Source: Streptomyces blattellae (GTDB taxonomy: Bacteria; Actinomycetota; Actinomycetes; Streptomycetales; Streptomycetaceae). From it: a stretch of DNA of 34,337 bases. The stretch covers positions 1 to 34,337 of the forward strand of contig NZ_WJBG01000249.1 of assembly GCF_009709555.1 (NCBI RefSeq). Reading direction: 5' to 3'. This document shows, in pieces, positions 7,077-14,385 of this stretch. Below the pieces are notes generated by a model that saw only the letters and a list, made by a program, of their open reading frames with translations, made no database searches and was not told the origin of the DNA. Position 1 is the stretch's first letter, and the number at the start of each line of letters is the position of its first letter. The position numbers were made by a program, and so were the translations under genes.

Positions 7077-8294
7077 ATGAGGTCGGTGCGCAGACGGACG
7101 GCGGCTTTGCTCACCCTGCCAGTGGCCGCGGCACTCCTCGCCGCCTGCGGGACGGCCGACGGCTCGCGCACCATGGCCCGCGCCCTCCCGCCGGACGCCG
7201 AGTTCACCCACCCCGGCGTCCTCGTCGGCAAGGACCAGCTGGCCGCCGTACGAGAGAACGTCCTGGCAGGCAGGCAGCCGTGGCTGAAGGCGTTCCTCGA
7301 CATGCGGGACAGCAGGTACGGGGCGTACAAGTACCGGGCCGAGCCGTACACGTCCGTGAACTGCCCGGCCGGTGCCATGGCGGGCCGGGGCTGCATCCAG
7401 GAGCGCACGGACGCCATCGCCGCCTACACCCAGGCCCTGCTGTTCACCGTCACCGGCAAGCGGCAGCATGCCGTCAAGGCCCGGGAGATCATGGACAGCT
7501 GGTCGGCGAGGCTGAAGCGGCACACCGGGCAGAACGCCGGACTCCAGGCCGCCTGGGCCGGGTCCACCTGGGCGCGGGCCGCCGAGATCGTGCGGCACAC
7601 ATCCGGCGCCGACTGGCCCGCCGACCGCGTACAGCGCTTCGAGACCATGCTCCGCACCGTCTACCTCCCCCGCGTCACCCGCCGGGTCCTCGACGTCAAC
7701 GGAAACCGGGATCTCGTCTCGACCGACGCCGCCATCGGCATCGCCGTCTTCCTCGACGACCACAAGACCTTCGACCACGCCCTGCAACGCTTCCGCGACC
7801 GCGTCCCCGCCTACTTCTACCTGCGCAAGGACGGCCCCCACCCGCGAACGGCGCCCGGCTCCGGCATGGACACCCCACAACGGCTGAGGTCGTACTGGTT
7901 CCAGCAGTCGACGTACAAGGACGGCGTCAGCCAGGAGACCTGCCGTGACTTCGAGCACGTCGGCCACTCCCTCGCCGCCACCGCGCACATCGCCGAGACG
8001 GCCTGGCAGCAGGGCGTCGACCTGTACAGCGAGGTCAAGGACCGGCTCAGGGCCGCCCTGTCCCTCCACGCCCGGCACCAGCTGGGCGAGCCGGCGCCGG
8101 CCTGGCTGTGCGGCGGCAAGGTCGCCAGGACCATGGGCCCGGACCTGGAAGTCGTACTGAACCACCTGGAAGACCGCTCCCACGTCTCCGTACCCGCCGC
8201 CCGCAGACTCGCCGAGCGGACCCGACCGGCCGGTACCGACGGTCTCTTCGTCGCGTGGGAGACCCTCACCCACGCGGGCGATCCCGCAGCGTGA
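7077..8294 (+). CDS. Alginate-lyase-like lipoprotein
   Basis: A 405-residue secreted lipoprotein. The N-terminus MRSVRRRTAALLTLPVAAA leads to the lipobox LAAC (C24), so the mature protein is tethered to the outer face of the membrane. The rest is the alpha/alpha-toroid alginate lyase superfamily fold: LKAFLDMRDSRYG, NGNRDLVSTDAAIGIAVFL near residue 215, and QETCRDFEHVGHSLAATAHI with the QGVDLY motif near 300, where the H and Y/R of the family active site normally lie. The substrate may be a uronic-acid polysaccharide, but alginate itself is not established for this branch. The start is set by GGAGG before ATG 7077; an upstream in-frame start at 7053 lacks one. It is a single gene before the tRNA. 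Confidence 0.82.
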   Translation: MRSVRRRTAALLTLPVAAALLAACGTADGSRTMARALPPDAEFTHPGVLVGKDQLAAVRENVLAGRQPWLKAFLDMRDSRYGAYKYRAEPYTSVNCPAGAMAGRGCIQERTDAIAAYTQALLFTVTGKRQHAVKAREIMDSWSARLKRHTGQNAGLQAAWAGSTWARAAEIVRHTSGADWPADRVQRFETMLRTVYLPRVTRRVLDVNGNRDLVSTDAAIGIAVFLDDHKTFDHALQRFRDRVPAYFYLRKDGPHPRTAPGSGMDTPQRLRSYWFQQSTYKDGVSQETCRDFEHVGHSLAATAHIAETAWQQGVDLYSEVKDRLRAALSLHARHQLGEPAPAWLCGGKVARTMGPDLEVVLNHLEDRSHVSVPAARRLAERTRPAGTDGLFVAWETLTHAGDPAA

Positions 8295-8348
8295 ATAAAC
8301 GTGTGTGCTGCGTGTCCCGCGGATGACGTACACTGGTGAGCACAACGA

Positions 8349-8425
8349 CGCGGGGTGGAGCAGCTCGGTAGCTCGCTGGGCTCATAACCCAGAGGTCGCA
8401 GGTTCAAATCCTGTCCCCGCTACCA
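8349..8425 (+). tRNA. Initiator tRNA-fMet (CAT anticodon)
   Basis: A 77-base cloverleaf with encoded CCA. The acceptor arms CGCGGGG / CCCCGCT leave a C1-T72 mismatch, and the anticodon stem CTGGG / CCCAG carries three G-C pairs next to the CTCATAA loop. Both are hallmarks of initiator tRNA. The T arm is GCAGG-TTCAAAT-CCTGT. A -10-like TACACT lies at 8329-8334, about 15 bases before the gene; the -35 is weak. The gene stands alone and its 3' end borders the four-gene island. Confidence 0.96.
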
Positions 8426-8439
8426 AATATGCAGTTCAA

Positions 8440-8477
8440 GAGGCGCCTTCGAAGTTCTGTTCGAGGGTGCCTCTTTT
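8440..8477 (+). terminator. Rho-independent terminator after tRNA-fMet
   Basis: GAGGCGCCTTCGAA (8440-8453) pairs along 14 bases, with two G-T wobbles, to TTCGAGGGTGCCTC (8460-8473). The loop is GTTCTG and TTTT follows. Confidence 0.9.
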
Positions 8478-8517
8478 CTGCGCTGCTTCGGGACTGCCCA
8501 AAGGTCTACTTTTGCCG

Positions 8518-8546
8518 CTGACAGTCTCTGGCGCGTCCCGTAAGCT
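8518..8546 (+). promoter_or_regulatory. Predicted promoter of the four-gene island operon
   Basis: CTGACA (8518-8523), a 17-base spacer and TAAGCT (8541-8546), 34 bases before the first gene. It lies downstream of the tRNA terminator, so the operon should be transcribed independently. Confidence 0.5.
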
Positions 8547-8580
8547 CCCGACTACTGTGCGCCATAGTTGGGGGGCTTGG

Positions 8581-9084
8581 ATGCTCGATGCCCGACAGCA
8601 TCAGGGCAAATTCGGCGAAGACTATGTCCGCGTGCTCGCCTCCGCGGCAGGGCTGATCGTCGTGAAAGACGATCTCGACGTGGACGGGATCGACCTCGGG
8701 TTCCGTGCCACCGGCCGATACGGGCGGGTGCTGTCACCCACCATCGAAGCCCAGATCAAGACATGGTCGGCGCCGTCCGGCTCGTCGGGCCACCTGGTCT
8801 ACCGCGGGCTCAGCGAATGGCAGTTCAACAAGCTGGCCGGTCCCGACTTCACCGTTCCCCGGTTCCTGTTCGTCATCTGCGTCCCCGTGGACAAGCAGGC
8901 GTACGCGGCCATGACGACCGACGGTGTCGTGCTCCGTCACCTCGGCTACTTCGTATCGCTCCGTTCCGAAAACCGGATCACAGATCCTGATCGTGACCGG
9001 AAACGTCCGGTCAGGATTCCGACAGCGAACGTGCTCACCGCCTCTTCGCTGCGCCGGCTCACCGAGACTCAGTCGGACTGGTAG
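8581..9084 (+). CDS. DUF4365-type predicted nuclease
   Basis: A 167-residue protein that fits the DUF4365 pattern, a restriction-endonuclease-like (PD-(D/E)XK) fold. The motif I glutamate is in QGKFGEDYV (E13), the motif II acid in DVDGIDLGF (D38, also D35), and motif III is IEAQIKTW (E56, Q58, K60). HLVYRGLSEWQFNKLAG then PRFLFVICVP is the usual second half, where these proteins continue into a strand after the QxK motif. ATG 8581 has six G residues 5 bases before it, and a longer upstream frame runs through the tRNA, so it is not the start. It is the first gene of a tight operon (10 bp to the next). A DNA-cleaving effector role is inferred from fold and neighbours. Confidence 0.8.
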   Translation: MLDARQHQGKFGEDYVRVLASAAGLIVVKDDLDVDGIDLGFRATGRYGRVLSPTIEAQIKTWSAPSGSSGHLVYRGLSEWQFNKLAGPDFTVPRFLFVICVPVDKQAYAAMTTDGVVLRHLGYFVSLRSENRITDPDRDRKRPVRIPTANVLTASSLRRLTETQSDW

Positions 9085-9094
9085 GGGAACCGGT

Positions 9095-10153
9095 ATGACG
9101 ATTCCGCTGAAGGTCGATGACATCGCCGGCTATCTGGCCGAAACGGGCTGGGAGCGGGATCCGCGAGGCTGGCGCGGTGCGAGCGTGTGGCAACACCCGG
9201 GCGACTACGAGGTACTGGTACCTGGCCGCGACGGCATGGGTGACAACGAGCGCCGGGTTCGGGAGATCCTTCGCTGTCTGTCCGCGCTGGAGGACCGGCC
9301 GGCGGACGACATCGCCCTGGAGATCGCCAGACCGCAACTGGACAAGCAGTACTTCCGCACGTTTCCCACCGGTCACGAACCCGGTTGCACCTCGCTGCTC
9401 CTGGGTGCGCAGGCAGTCGTGGGTGTCCGCAACATCCTGAGCGCGGCGACGCGCACCGTCGTACAGGGTCCGCACTTCGCCTTCGCCGGCAGGCCGCCAA
9501 GGGTGGTGGGCGACCTCTTGCGCGCGGCCGAACTCGGCCCCTCGCAAGCCGGGAGCTACGCCTTGGAGATCCGGGTGGCGGCAGATGCGACGGCGCGGTC
9601 CGCGAGTGGGGAAGAGGTAGCCGGCCGGACCGTGCTGGTCCAGATGTTTGAAGCGGTGAGCGCCGCCCAGGCGGCCGTGGCAGCGGACGAGCCTGCGGCA
9701 TTCGACGAAACGGTCACGGCGGGCGTCTCAGCGGATCTGTGCAAGGCGCTCAGCGATCTTTCCGGCTCCGACCGGAGCGAGCCGTTCGAGATCACCTTCC
9801 GGTGGGCGCGCGCCCAGCCGCTCGACGCGCCGTCACACGTCGTCGCATTTCCCGGGAGTTCGGGATCGCTTCTGTGCGCGGCGGCCACCCGGCTCCGTGG
9901 CCTCAACGCCACCGGTGACGCGACGCTCCGCGGTGTGGTCGAGGGGCTTCACGACGACGCAGCGGGCAACGACCGGTGGCGGATCAAAGTCCGCGGCGAG
10001 TTGCGCACCGAACACGCCGAACTGGTCCGGCGGGCCGTCTGGGTGCGGCTCCCGGACCAGGCCTCGTACGACAGGGCGATCACCGTGACGGGCGAGTTGT
10101 CCAGCGCGACCGGCCGGGTGGAACTGGTGCCCAGGCGGGGGCTCGGCATCTGA
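9095..10153 (+). CDS. Island protein 2, unknown, with C-terminal OB-like domain
   Basis: A 352-residue protein that I do not recognise as a named family. Residues ~1-130 include GYLAETGWERDPRGWRGASVW and a helical LEDRPADDIALEIARPQLD segment. Residues 130-270 begin with an ILSAATRTVVQGPHFAFAG-type strand region. The last ~75 residues (LRGVVEGLHDD, RWRIKVRGELRTEHAELVRR, VWVRLPDQASYDRAI, VTVTGEL) read like the OB-fold seen in several actinobacterial proteins, suggesting nucleic-acid or protein binding. No signal peptide or membrane helix is seen. ATG 9095 has a GGTAGGGGA ribosome site. It is translated 10 bp after the nuclease gene and 30 bp before the winged-helix gene, so it is an obligate operon member; an adaptor or recognition subunit is possible. 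Confidence 0.7.
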   Translation: MTIPLKVDDIAGYLAETGWERDPRGWRGASVWQHPGDYEVLVPGRDGMGDNERRVREILRCLSALEDRPADDIALEIARPQLDKQYFRTFPTGHEPGCTSLLLGAQAVVGVRNILSAATRTVVQGPHFAFAGRPPRVVGDLLRAAELGPSQAGSYALEIRVAADATARSASGEEVAGRTVLVQMFEAVSAAQAAVAADEPAAFDETVTAGVSADLCKALSDLSGSDRSEPFEITFRWARAQPLDAPSHVVAFPGSSGSLLCAAATRLRGLNATGDATLRGVVEGLHDDAAGNDRWRIKVRGELRTEHAELVRRAVWVRLPDQASYDRAITVTGELSSATGRVELVPRRGLGI

Positions 10154-10183
10154 ACGGTTTCCGGCTCATCGAGGAGGGGTACT

Positions 10184-10795
10184 GTGCCGACGGAGTTGAC
10201 CGTACGCGATCATGCATCGCTGTTCGCCCTGATGGTGGTCGCACGACCGGTGACCAACCGTGAACTGCGCGATCTCGCCGGGCTGGAGATCACCGCGGCG
10301 ATACGCCGACGAGCGAATCACGATCTCGAGCTGATCGCCACCAGGAAGCGTGGTGCGGTCAACACGCACCAGCTCACTCCTGCGGGCAAGACCTGGTGTG
10401 AGTCCGCCCTGGTGGCCGGACGCCCGGATGGAGCGAAGTTTCCGGCCGGCGTGCTCTACGCGGTGCTGGACAGCGTCGGACAGTACCTGGCCCGTTCGGG
10501 CACCAAATTCGGCGACTTCTTCAAGCCCGACGTCGAGGGCTGGATCCGCGCTGCATACACGGAACTCACCGTTCGCCGCGAACCAGGCAGCTGGGTCAGA
10601 CTGTCGGCGCTGCGCCCCTGGCTCGAAGACTCACCACGCGGGGTCGTCGACGCTGAACTCGACCGGATGATCGAGCAGCCGGACGTACAACTGATGGCTG
10701 AACTCAACCAGCGCGCACTCAGCGACCAGGACCGGAACGCCGCTGTCGACATCGGCGGCGAACCCCGCCACCTCCTGCGGATCGGACCGGCGTGA
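10184..10795 (+). CDS. Island protein 3, small winged-helix-like protein
   Basis: A 203-residue protein of unrecognised family. Residues ~5-70 look like a winged helix: VRDHASLFALMVVARPVTN, RELRDLAGLEITAAIRRR, then LELIATRKRGAVNTHQLTPAG, a wing of the type where a basic hairpin precedes TxxG. The rest is mostly helical (FKPDVEGWIRAAYTELTVR, PRGVVDAELDRMIEQPDVQL). It could bind DNA as a regulator or act as a structural subunit that docks the ATPase. GTG 10184 is preceded by GAGGAGGGG, the strongest ribosome site of the operon. Its TGA overlaps the GTG of the ATPase gene by four bases, implying translational coupling and matched amounts. Confidence 0.72.
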   Translation: MPTELTVRDHASLFALMVVARPVTNRELRDLAGLEITAAIRRRANHDLELIATRKRGAVNTHQLTPAGKTWCESALVAGRPDGAKFPAGVLYAVLDSVGQYLARSGTKFGDFFKPDVEGWIRAAYTELTVRREPGSWVRLSALRPWLEDSPRGVVDAELDRMIEQPDVQLMAELNQRALSDQDRNAAVDIGGEPRHLLRIGPA

Positions 10796-13700
10796 ACGGG
10801 GAGATCGCGGCCCTGGAGACTCTGTACATCAACACCGCTCCGACGCAGGACGAGGTCTGGACGCCGGTGACTTCCTACCACGTCGACGGCCTTCATCCGG
10901 AGGTCTCCCGGCGGCTGGCGAGGGCGATGAGCGCTGTTGAGCGCGCCCACTCGCCGGTCGCGGTTGTGGTGCGTGGCGAGCGCGGATCAGGCAAGACCCA
11001 CCTGCTCGGCTGGACCCGCCACGAGATCCAGGAGCGCGGTGGCTTCTTCTTCTACATCAAGCTCGTGACCGGCCGGGACTTCTGGGAGAGCGCCACCGGC
11101 AGTCTCGTCGACAGTCTGTACCGGCCGGACGACGGCGGTCAGAAACAACTTGACCGTCTGCTCGGCGGGCTTTCGCGCCAGTCCGGCCTCGACACGCAGA
11201 CCCATGACGCCATCATCGGCGAGCGCGAGTTGACGCGCGCCCATGTCGATGCGTTTGTCCAGGGCATCCGGAGGATCGACCGGCAGGTGGGCAACGAGGC
11301 CGCCGATACGGCCCGCGCGCTGGCGCTCATCGCCTCCGCCGGCGAGTCCGTGGAGATCGGCAGCGCCTACTTCGCGCTCAATGAAGACGATCGGGGCAAG
11401 CGCGCCGCCTGGGGCATGTCACCGCGTGGGCGACCGGCTCAACTCGTGCTCCGCGACCTCACGCGCCTGTTCGCCCTCGTCGGACCACTGGTGTTCGCCT
11501 TCGACCAGCTCGACAACCTGGTGTCCGCCTCGGAGACGTCCTCGCTGACTGCGCCCGCTTCCGGCGAGAGCCGGGCGGCGAAACGGCTGAGCAGTGACAT
11601 CGCCGCAGGCCTGATGGAACTGCGGGAGGAAACCCGCCGGACCCTGATGGTCGTCGCGTGCCACGAGGACACCTGGGAGAAGATCTCCCGGGCGGCGGTC
11701 CGGTCCGCCCAGGATCGGTTCGAGGTCCTGCCGGCACTCGGAGCGATTCCCGACGAAGCCACAGCCGCCGCCATCATCAGCAGCCGCTTCTGCCCCCACT
11801 ACGAGTCGGTGGGGTTCACCCCGCGCCATCCGACCTGGCCGGTCAGCTCGGCCGCGCTGGCCGAAGCGCCGCACCGTTACACCGCACGGCGGCTGCTCGT
11901 TCGCGTCGACAAGCACATCGCCGAGTGTCTGCAGCGCGGCACTGTGGCCGAACTGCTCTCCTTGGCGGCCGGAGAGCCCCCGGGAGCCGCACAGTCCCCG
12001 GGAGCCGCACAGCCCCCGACGGGGGAGGCCACCGACCTGAGCACCCTGAGCGCTCTGACCGGGTCCTTCGGCAAGCTCCGCGCCGAGGCGGACGATCTCG
12101 GGCCGCTCGACGCCGCGACCGAGGACGGGTTGATGCCCGCTCGGCTGGGCGCGGGGCTGCGGAGCCTGGTCAGGGAACTCGGTGTGGATGAGACACGGTT
12201 CCACATCGAGACCGATTTCGGCCGCAAGGCGGCGTTGCACGCCCGGTTGCGCTATGTCGTCGAGGAAACCAGTGAGAAGGAAATCCACTGGTCCTTCCGG
12301 GCGATCGCCACGGACAACGCCCGTGCCGCCCAGACCCGGATCCGTAACGCCGCTGTGGAGGCCGGGCTCGCCCACCTGGTGAGCCGCCGTCTGATCCTGC
12401 TGCGGAACATGCCGTATCCGAGCGGCGCCAAGACCAAGGCGATCAAGGACGACTTCGAGGCGCGGGGTGGGGTGTCGCTACCGGTCGGCGCCGCCGATCT
12501 CCGGAGCCTGGCCGCTCTCCGGACCATGCTCGGCGACCGGCCGTCGGGCCTGGACGAATGGCTGCGACGGGAGCGTCCCGCCTCCCGCACCGAGGTCTTC
12601 GCGCCGGTGCTGGCCGGATTACGGCAGTATCTCGGCACCGCGTCCACGGAGGCCGGCCTCGGGGCGGGCGCGGACGCGTCGGACACACCGGAGGACGCCG
12701 GGCCGGTCCGTCGGGAGACCGCCGTTCGCCCTGGGATCGTCATGGGCACCACGGTTCGGGGGCGCCGTCCGTTTGTGGTGGACACCGAACGGCTCCGGAT
12801 GCACACCGCGGTGGTGGGCGCGGCCGGATCGGGCAAGACGGTCCTGATCAAGCGCATCGTGGAGCAGTGTGCCCTGCGCGGCGTCTCGGCGATCGTGCTG
12901 GATCCGAACGACGACCTCGCCCGGCTCGGTGACCCCTGGCCGCGCTCGCCGGACGGCTGGACGGACGAGGAGGAGCGCGACGCCCGGCACTATTTCGAGG
13001 AAGCCGAGGTGGTGGTCTGGACACCGGGTCTGAGCCGGGGGCGTCCGCTCTCCTTTCACCCGCTGCCCGACTTCGGTCCCGTGCTCGGTGACGAGGACGA
13101 CTTCCCGCGTCTGGTCATGTCGACCGTGACGGCACTCGCCCCGCACGCCGGTGTACGGGGCAGCAGTGCTCGCGCGATCCAGCAGCTGGGGGTCCTGAAA
13201 CGCGCGCTCGAACGGTACGCGCGCGACGGCGGCCAGGACTTGGCCGGCTTCGTCGAACTGCTCGCCGAGCCCCCGGCCGACATCGTGAACAACAGGACGA
13301 GTCGCTTCGCGGTGCAGATGGCGGACACGCTGGAGGCCGCGATGGAGACCGACGCGCTGTTCGGGGAGTCCGGCACGCCCGCCGACCCCGGCCTGCTCCT
13401 GACCCCGTCGCCGGGAAAGTCCGCCCGCATCTCGGTGATCAGCTTCATCGGTCTGTCCGGCGAGGGGCCGGCCCGGTTCGTCAGCCGCCTCCAGGCGGCC
13501 CTGTTCTCATGGTTCCGGGCACACCCCGCCGCCGACGGTGCCCTGGGCGGACTGCTGGTGATGGACGAGGCGCAGAACTTTGTACCCTCCGGCGCGTCGA
13601 ATCCGAGCACGGAAAGCACGGTCGACCTCATCCGTCAGATACGCAAGTACGGGCTCGGAATCGTCCTCGCCTCACAGGCACCCAGGGGCATCCACAACCA

Positions 13701-13950
13701 GGCGCTGGGCAATACGGTGAACCAGTTCATCGGCCGCGTCACCGCACCCGCTCAGATCAACGCGGTCGAGGCCATGGCACAGTCGCGCAACGCGGTCCTC
13801 GACACCCTCGGTGGTCTCCCGCGCGGCACCTTCAACGCCGCGACCGAGGGGACCGGATACAGCAAGATCGAGGTGCCGGTCTGCCTCAGCCACCACGCCC
13901 AGCCGCTCAAGGAGGACGAGATCATCGAGCGTGCCCGCCGGGGTGTCTGA
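10792..13950 (+). CDS. Dual P-loop ATPase, AAA module fused to HerA/DUF87-like module
   Basis: A 1052-residue protein. Module 1 (about 40-400) has Walker A GERGSGKT (62-69) and Walker B LVFAFDQLDN (D238, D241), an AAA/ORC-like layout with a later VVACHEDTW sensor-type segment. A Pro/Ala/Gly linker near 395-415 is followed by a middle region (460-650) containing ETDFGRKAALHARLRYVVEE and WSFRAI. Module 2 (about 655-1052) is HerA/FtsK-like: AVVGAAGSGKT (676-683), VIVLDPNDD-like strand, Walker B LLVMDEAQN (D925, E926), then LASQAPRGIHNQALGN and a FIGRV segment typical of DUF87. Such HerA proteins form hexameric DNA translocases. Codon 610 is TTA (12619-12621). It is the last gene of the operon, starting with a GTG that overlaps the upstream stop. 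Confidence 0.85.
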   Translation: MNGEIAALETLYINTAPTQDEVWTPVTSYHVDGLHPEVSRRLARAMSAVERAHSPVAVVVRGERGSGKTHLLGWTRHEIQERGGFFFYIKLVTGRDFWESATGSLVDSLYRPDDGGQKQLDRLLGGLSRQSGLDTQTHDAIIGERELTRAHVDAFVQGIRRIDRQVGNEAADTARALALIASAGESVEIGSAYFALNEDDRGKRAAWGMSPRGRPAQLVLRDLTRLFALVGPLVFAFDQLDNLVSASETSSLTAPASGESRAAKRLSSDIAAGLMELREETRRTLMVVACHEDTWEKISRAAVRSAQDRFEVLPALGAIPDEATAAAIISSRFCPHYESVGFTPRHPTWPVSSAALAEAPHRYTARRLLVRVDKHIAECLQRGTVAELLSLAAGEPPGAAQSPGAAQPPTGEATDLSTLSALTGSFGKLRAEADDLGPLDAATEDGLMPARLGAGLRSLVRELGVDETRFHIETDFGRKAALHARLRYVVEETSEKEIHWSFRAIATDNARAAQTRIRNAAVEAGLAHLVSRRLILLRNMPYPSGAKTKAIKDDFEARGGVSLPVGAADLRSLAALRTMLGDRPSGLDEWLRRERPASRTEVFAPVLAGLRQYLGTASTEAGLGAGADASDTPEDAGPVRRETAVRPGIVMGTTVRGRRPFVVDTERLRMHTAVVGAAGSGKTVLIKRIVEQCALRGVSAIVLDPNDDLARLGDPWPRSPDGWTDEEERDARHYFEEAEVVVWTPGLSRGRPLSFHPLPDFGPVLGDEDDFPRLVMSTVTALAPHAGVRGSSARAIQQLGVLKRALERYARDGGQDLAGFVELLAEPPADIVNNRTSRFAVQMADTLEAAMETDALFGESGTPADPGLLLTPSPGKSARISVISFIGLSGEGPARFVSRLQAALFSWFRAHPAADGALGGLLVMDEAQNFVPSGASNPSTESTVDLIRQIRKYGLGIVLASQAPRGIHNQALGNTVNQFIGRVTAPAQINAVEAMAQSRNAVLDTLGGLPRGTFNAATEGTGYSKIEVPVCLSHHAQPLKEDEIIERARRGV

Positions 13951-14204
13951 GCGGGCGCGAGGAGGGAGCGTGATCGTTGTCACCGGGCGTGAGGGAACCA
14001 TCTCGCTCCGATAACAACTGACACAACGTCAGAGTTGATGTGACAGCTGAGTCGCCGCCGAGGTGCGGTCAACTCGCCCGATTTTCACCGGTCATGACCC
14101 GTACGTCCTGGGCAAAAACGTTAACGATCAAGCGGAACCGCTTGGAATCCGGCCCCCGCGTCTATTAACGTTCGATAACGCAGCGCGGTCGTCCCAGCCG
14201 TCAC
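13951..14204. other. Region between island and riboswitch
   Basis: No full gene is supported. It contains a short frame at 13970-14014, the inverted repeat CAAGCGG-AA-CCGCTTG (14129-14144), and AACGTT-rich sequence around 14118-14180 that may hold the promoter of the peptidase transcript. Confidence 0.5.
13970..14014 (+). other. Possible 14-residue ORF or truncated gene start
   Basis: GTG 13970 follows GAGGAGGGAGC, a strong ribosome site, 19 bases after the ATPase stop. It reads MIVVTGREGTISLR then TAA. The first residues resemble the N-terminal beta strand of NAD(P)-binding (NmrA-type) proteins. It may be the scar of a lost gene or a leader peptide, or chance. Confidence 0.25.
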
Positions 14205-14372
14205 AAGAGGCGGCTCCGTGCGCACGCGCCGAATCCCGCAAGGGAACCGGGGAACCACCACCTTGGGGTGAATCGCGTGGATGCCGCCGTGGAAGCACGG
14301 TTGGTATACGCGCGTAGGAGACCTTCCTGCTCCGAACCCGTCAGCTAACCCGGTAGGCGAGAAGGAAGGAAA
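14205..14372 (+). ncRNA. ydaO-type c-di-AMP riboswitch
   Basis: Conserved elements of the ydaO/yuaA motif appear in order: GCCGAATCCCGCAAGGGAAC, GGGGAACCA, TTGGGGTGAAT, then CTCCGAACCCGTCAGCTAAC and CGGTAGGCGAGAAGG. The last two are closed by the pairing CCTTCC / GGAAGG. It ends just before the AAGGAG site of an M23 peptidase gene. In Streptomyces this class is known upstream of cell-wall hydrolases, where c-di-AMP binding turns expression off. The 5' boundary is approximate. Confidence 0.9.
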
Positions 14373-14385
14373 GGAGTACGCCTAC

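Noticed and set aside
8305..8580. Upstream extension of the DUF4365 gene through the tRNA
   Set aside because: It would translate tRNA-fMet and its terminator; ATG 8581 has a strong ribosome site.
8425..14000. Integrated plasmid or prophage at tRNA-fMet
   Set aside because: No integrase, replication gene or repeated tRNA end was found.
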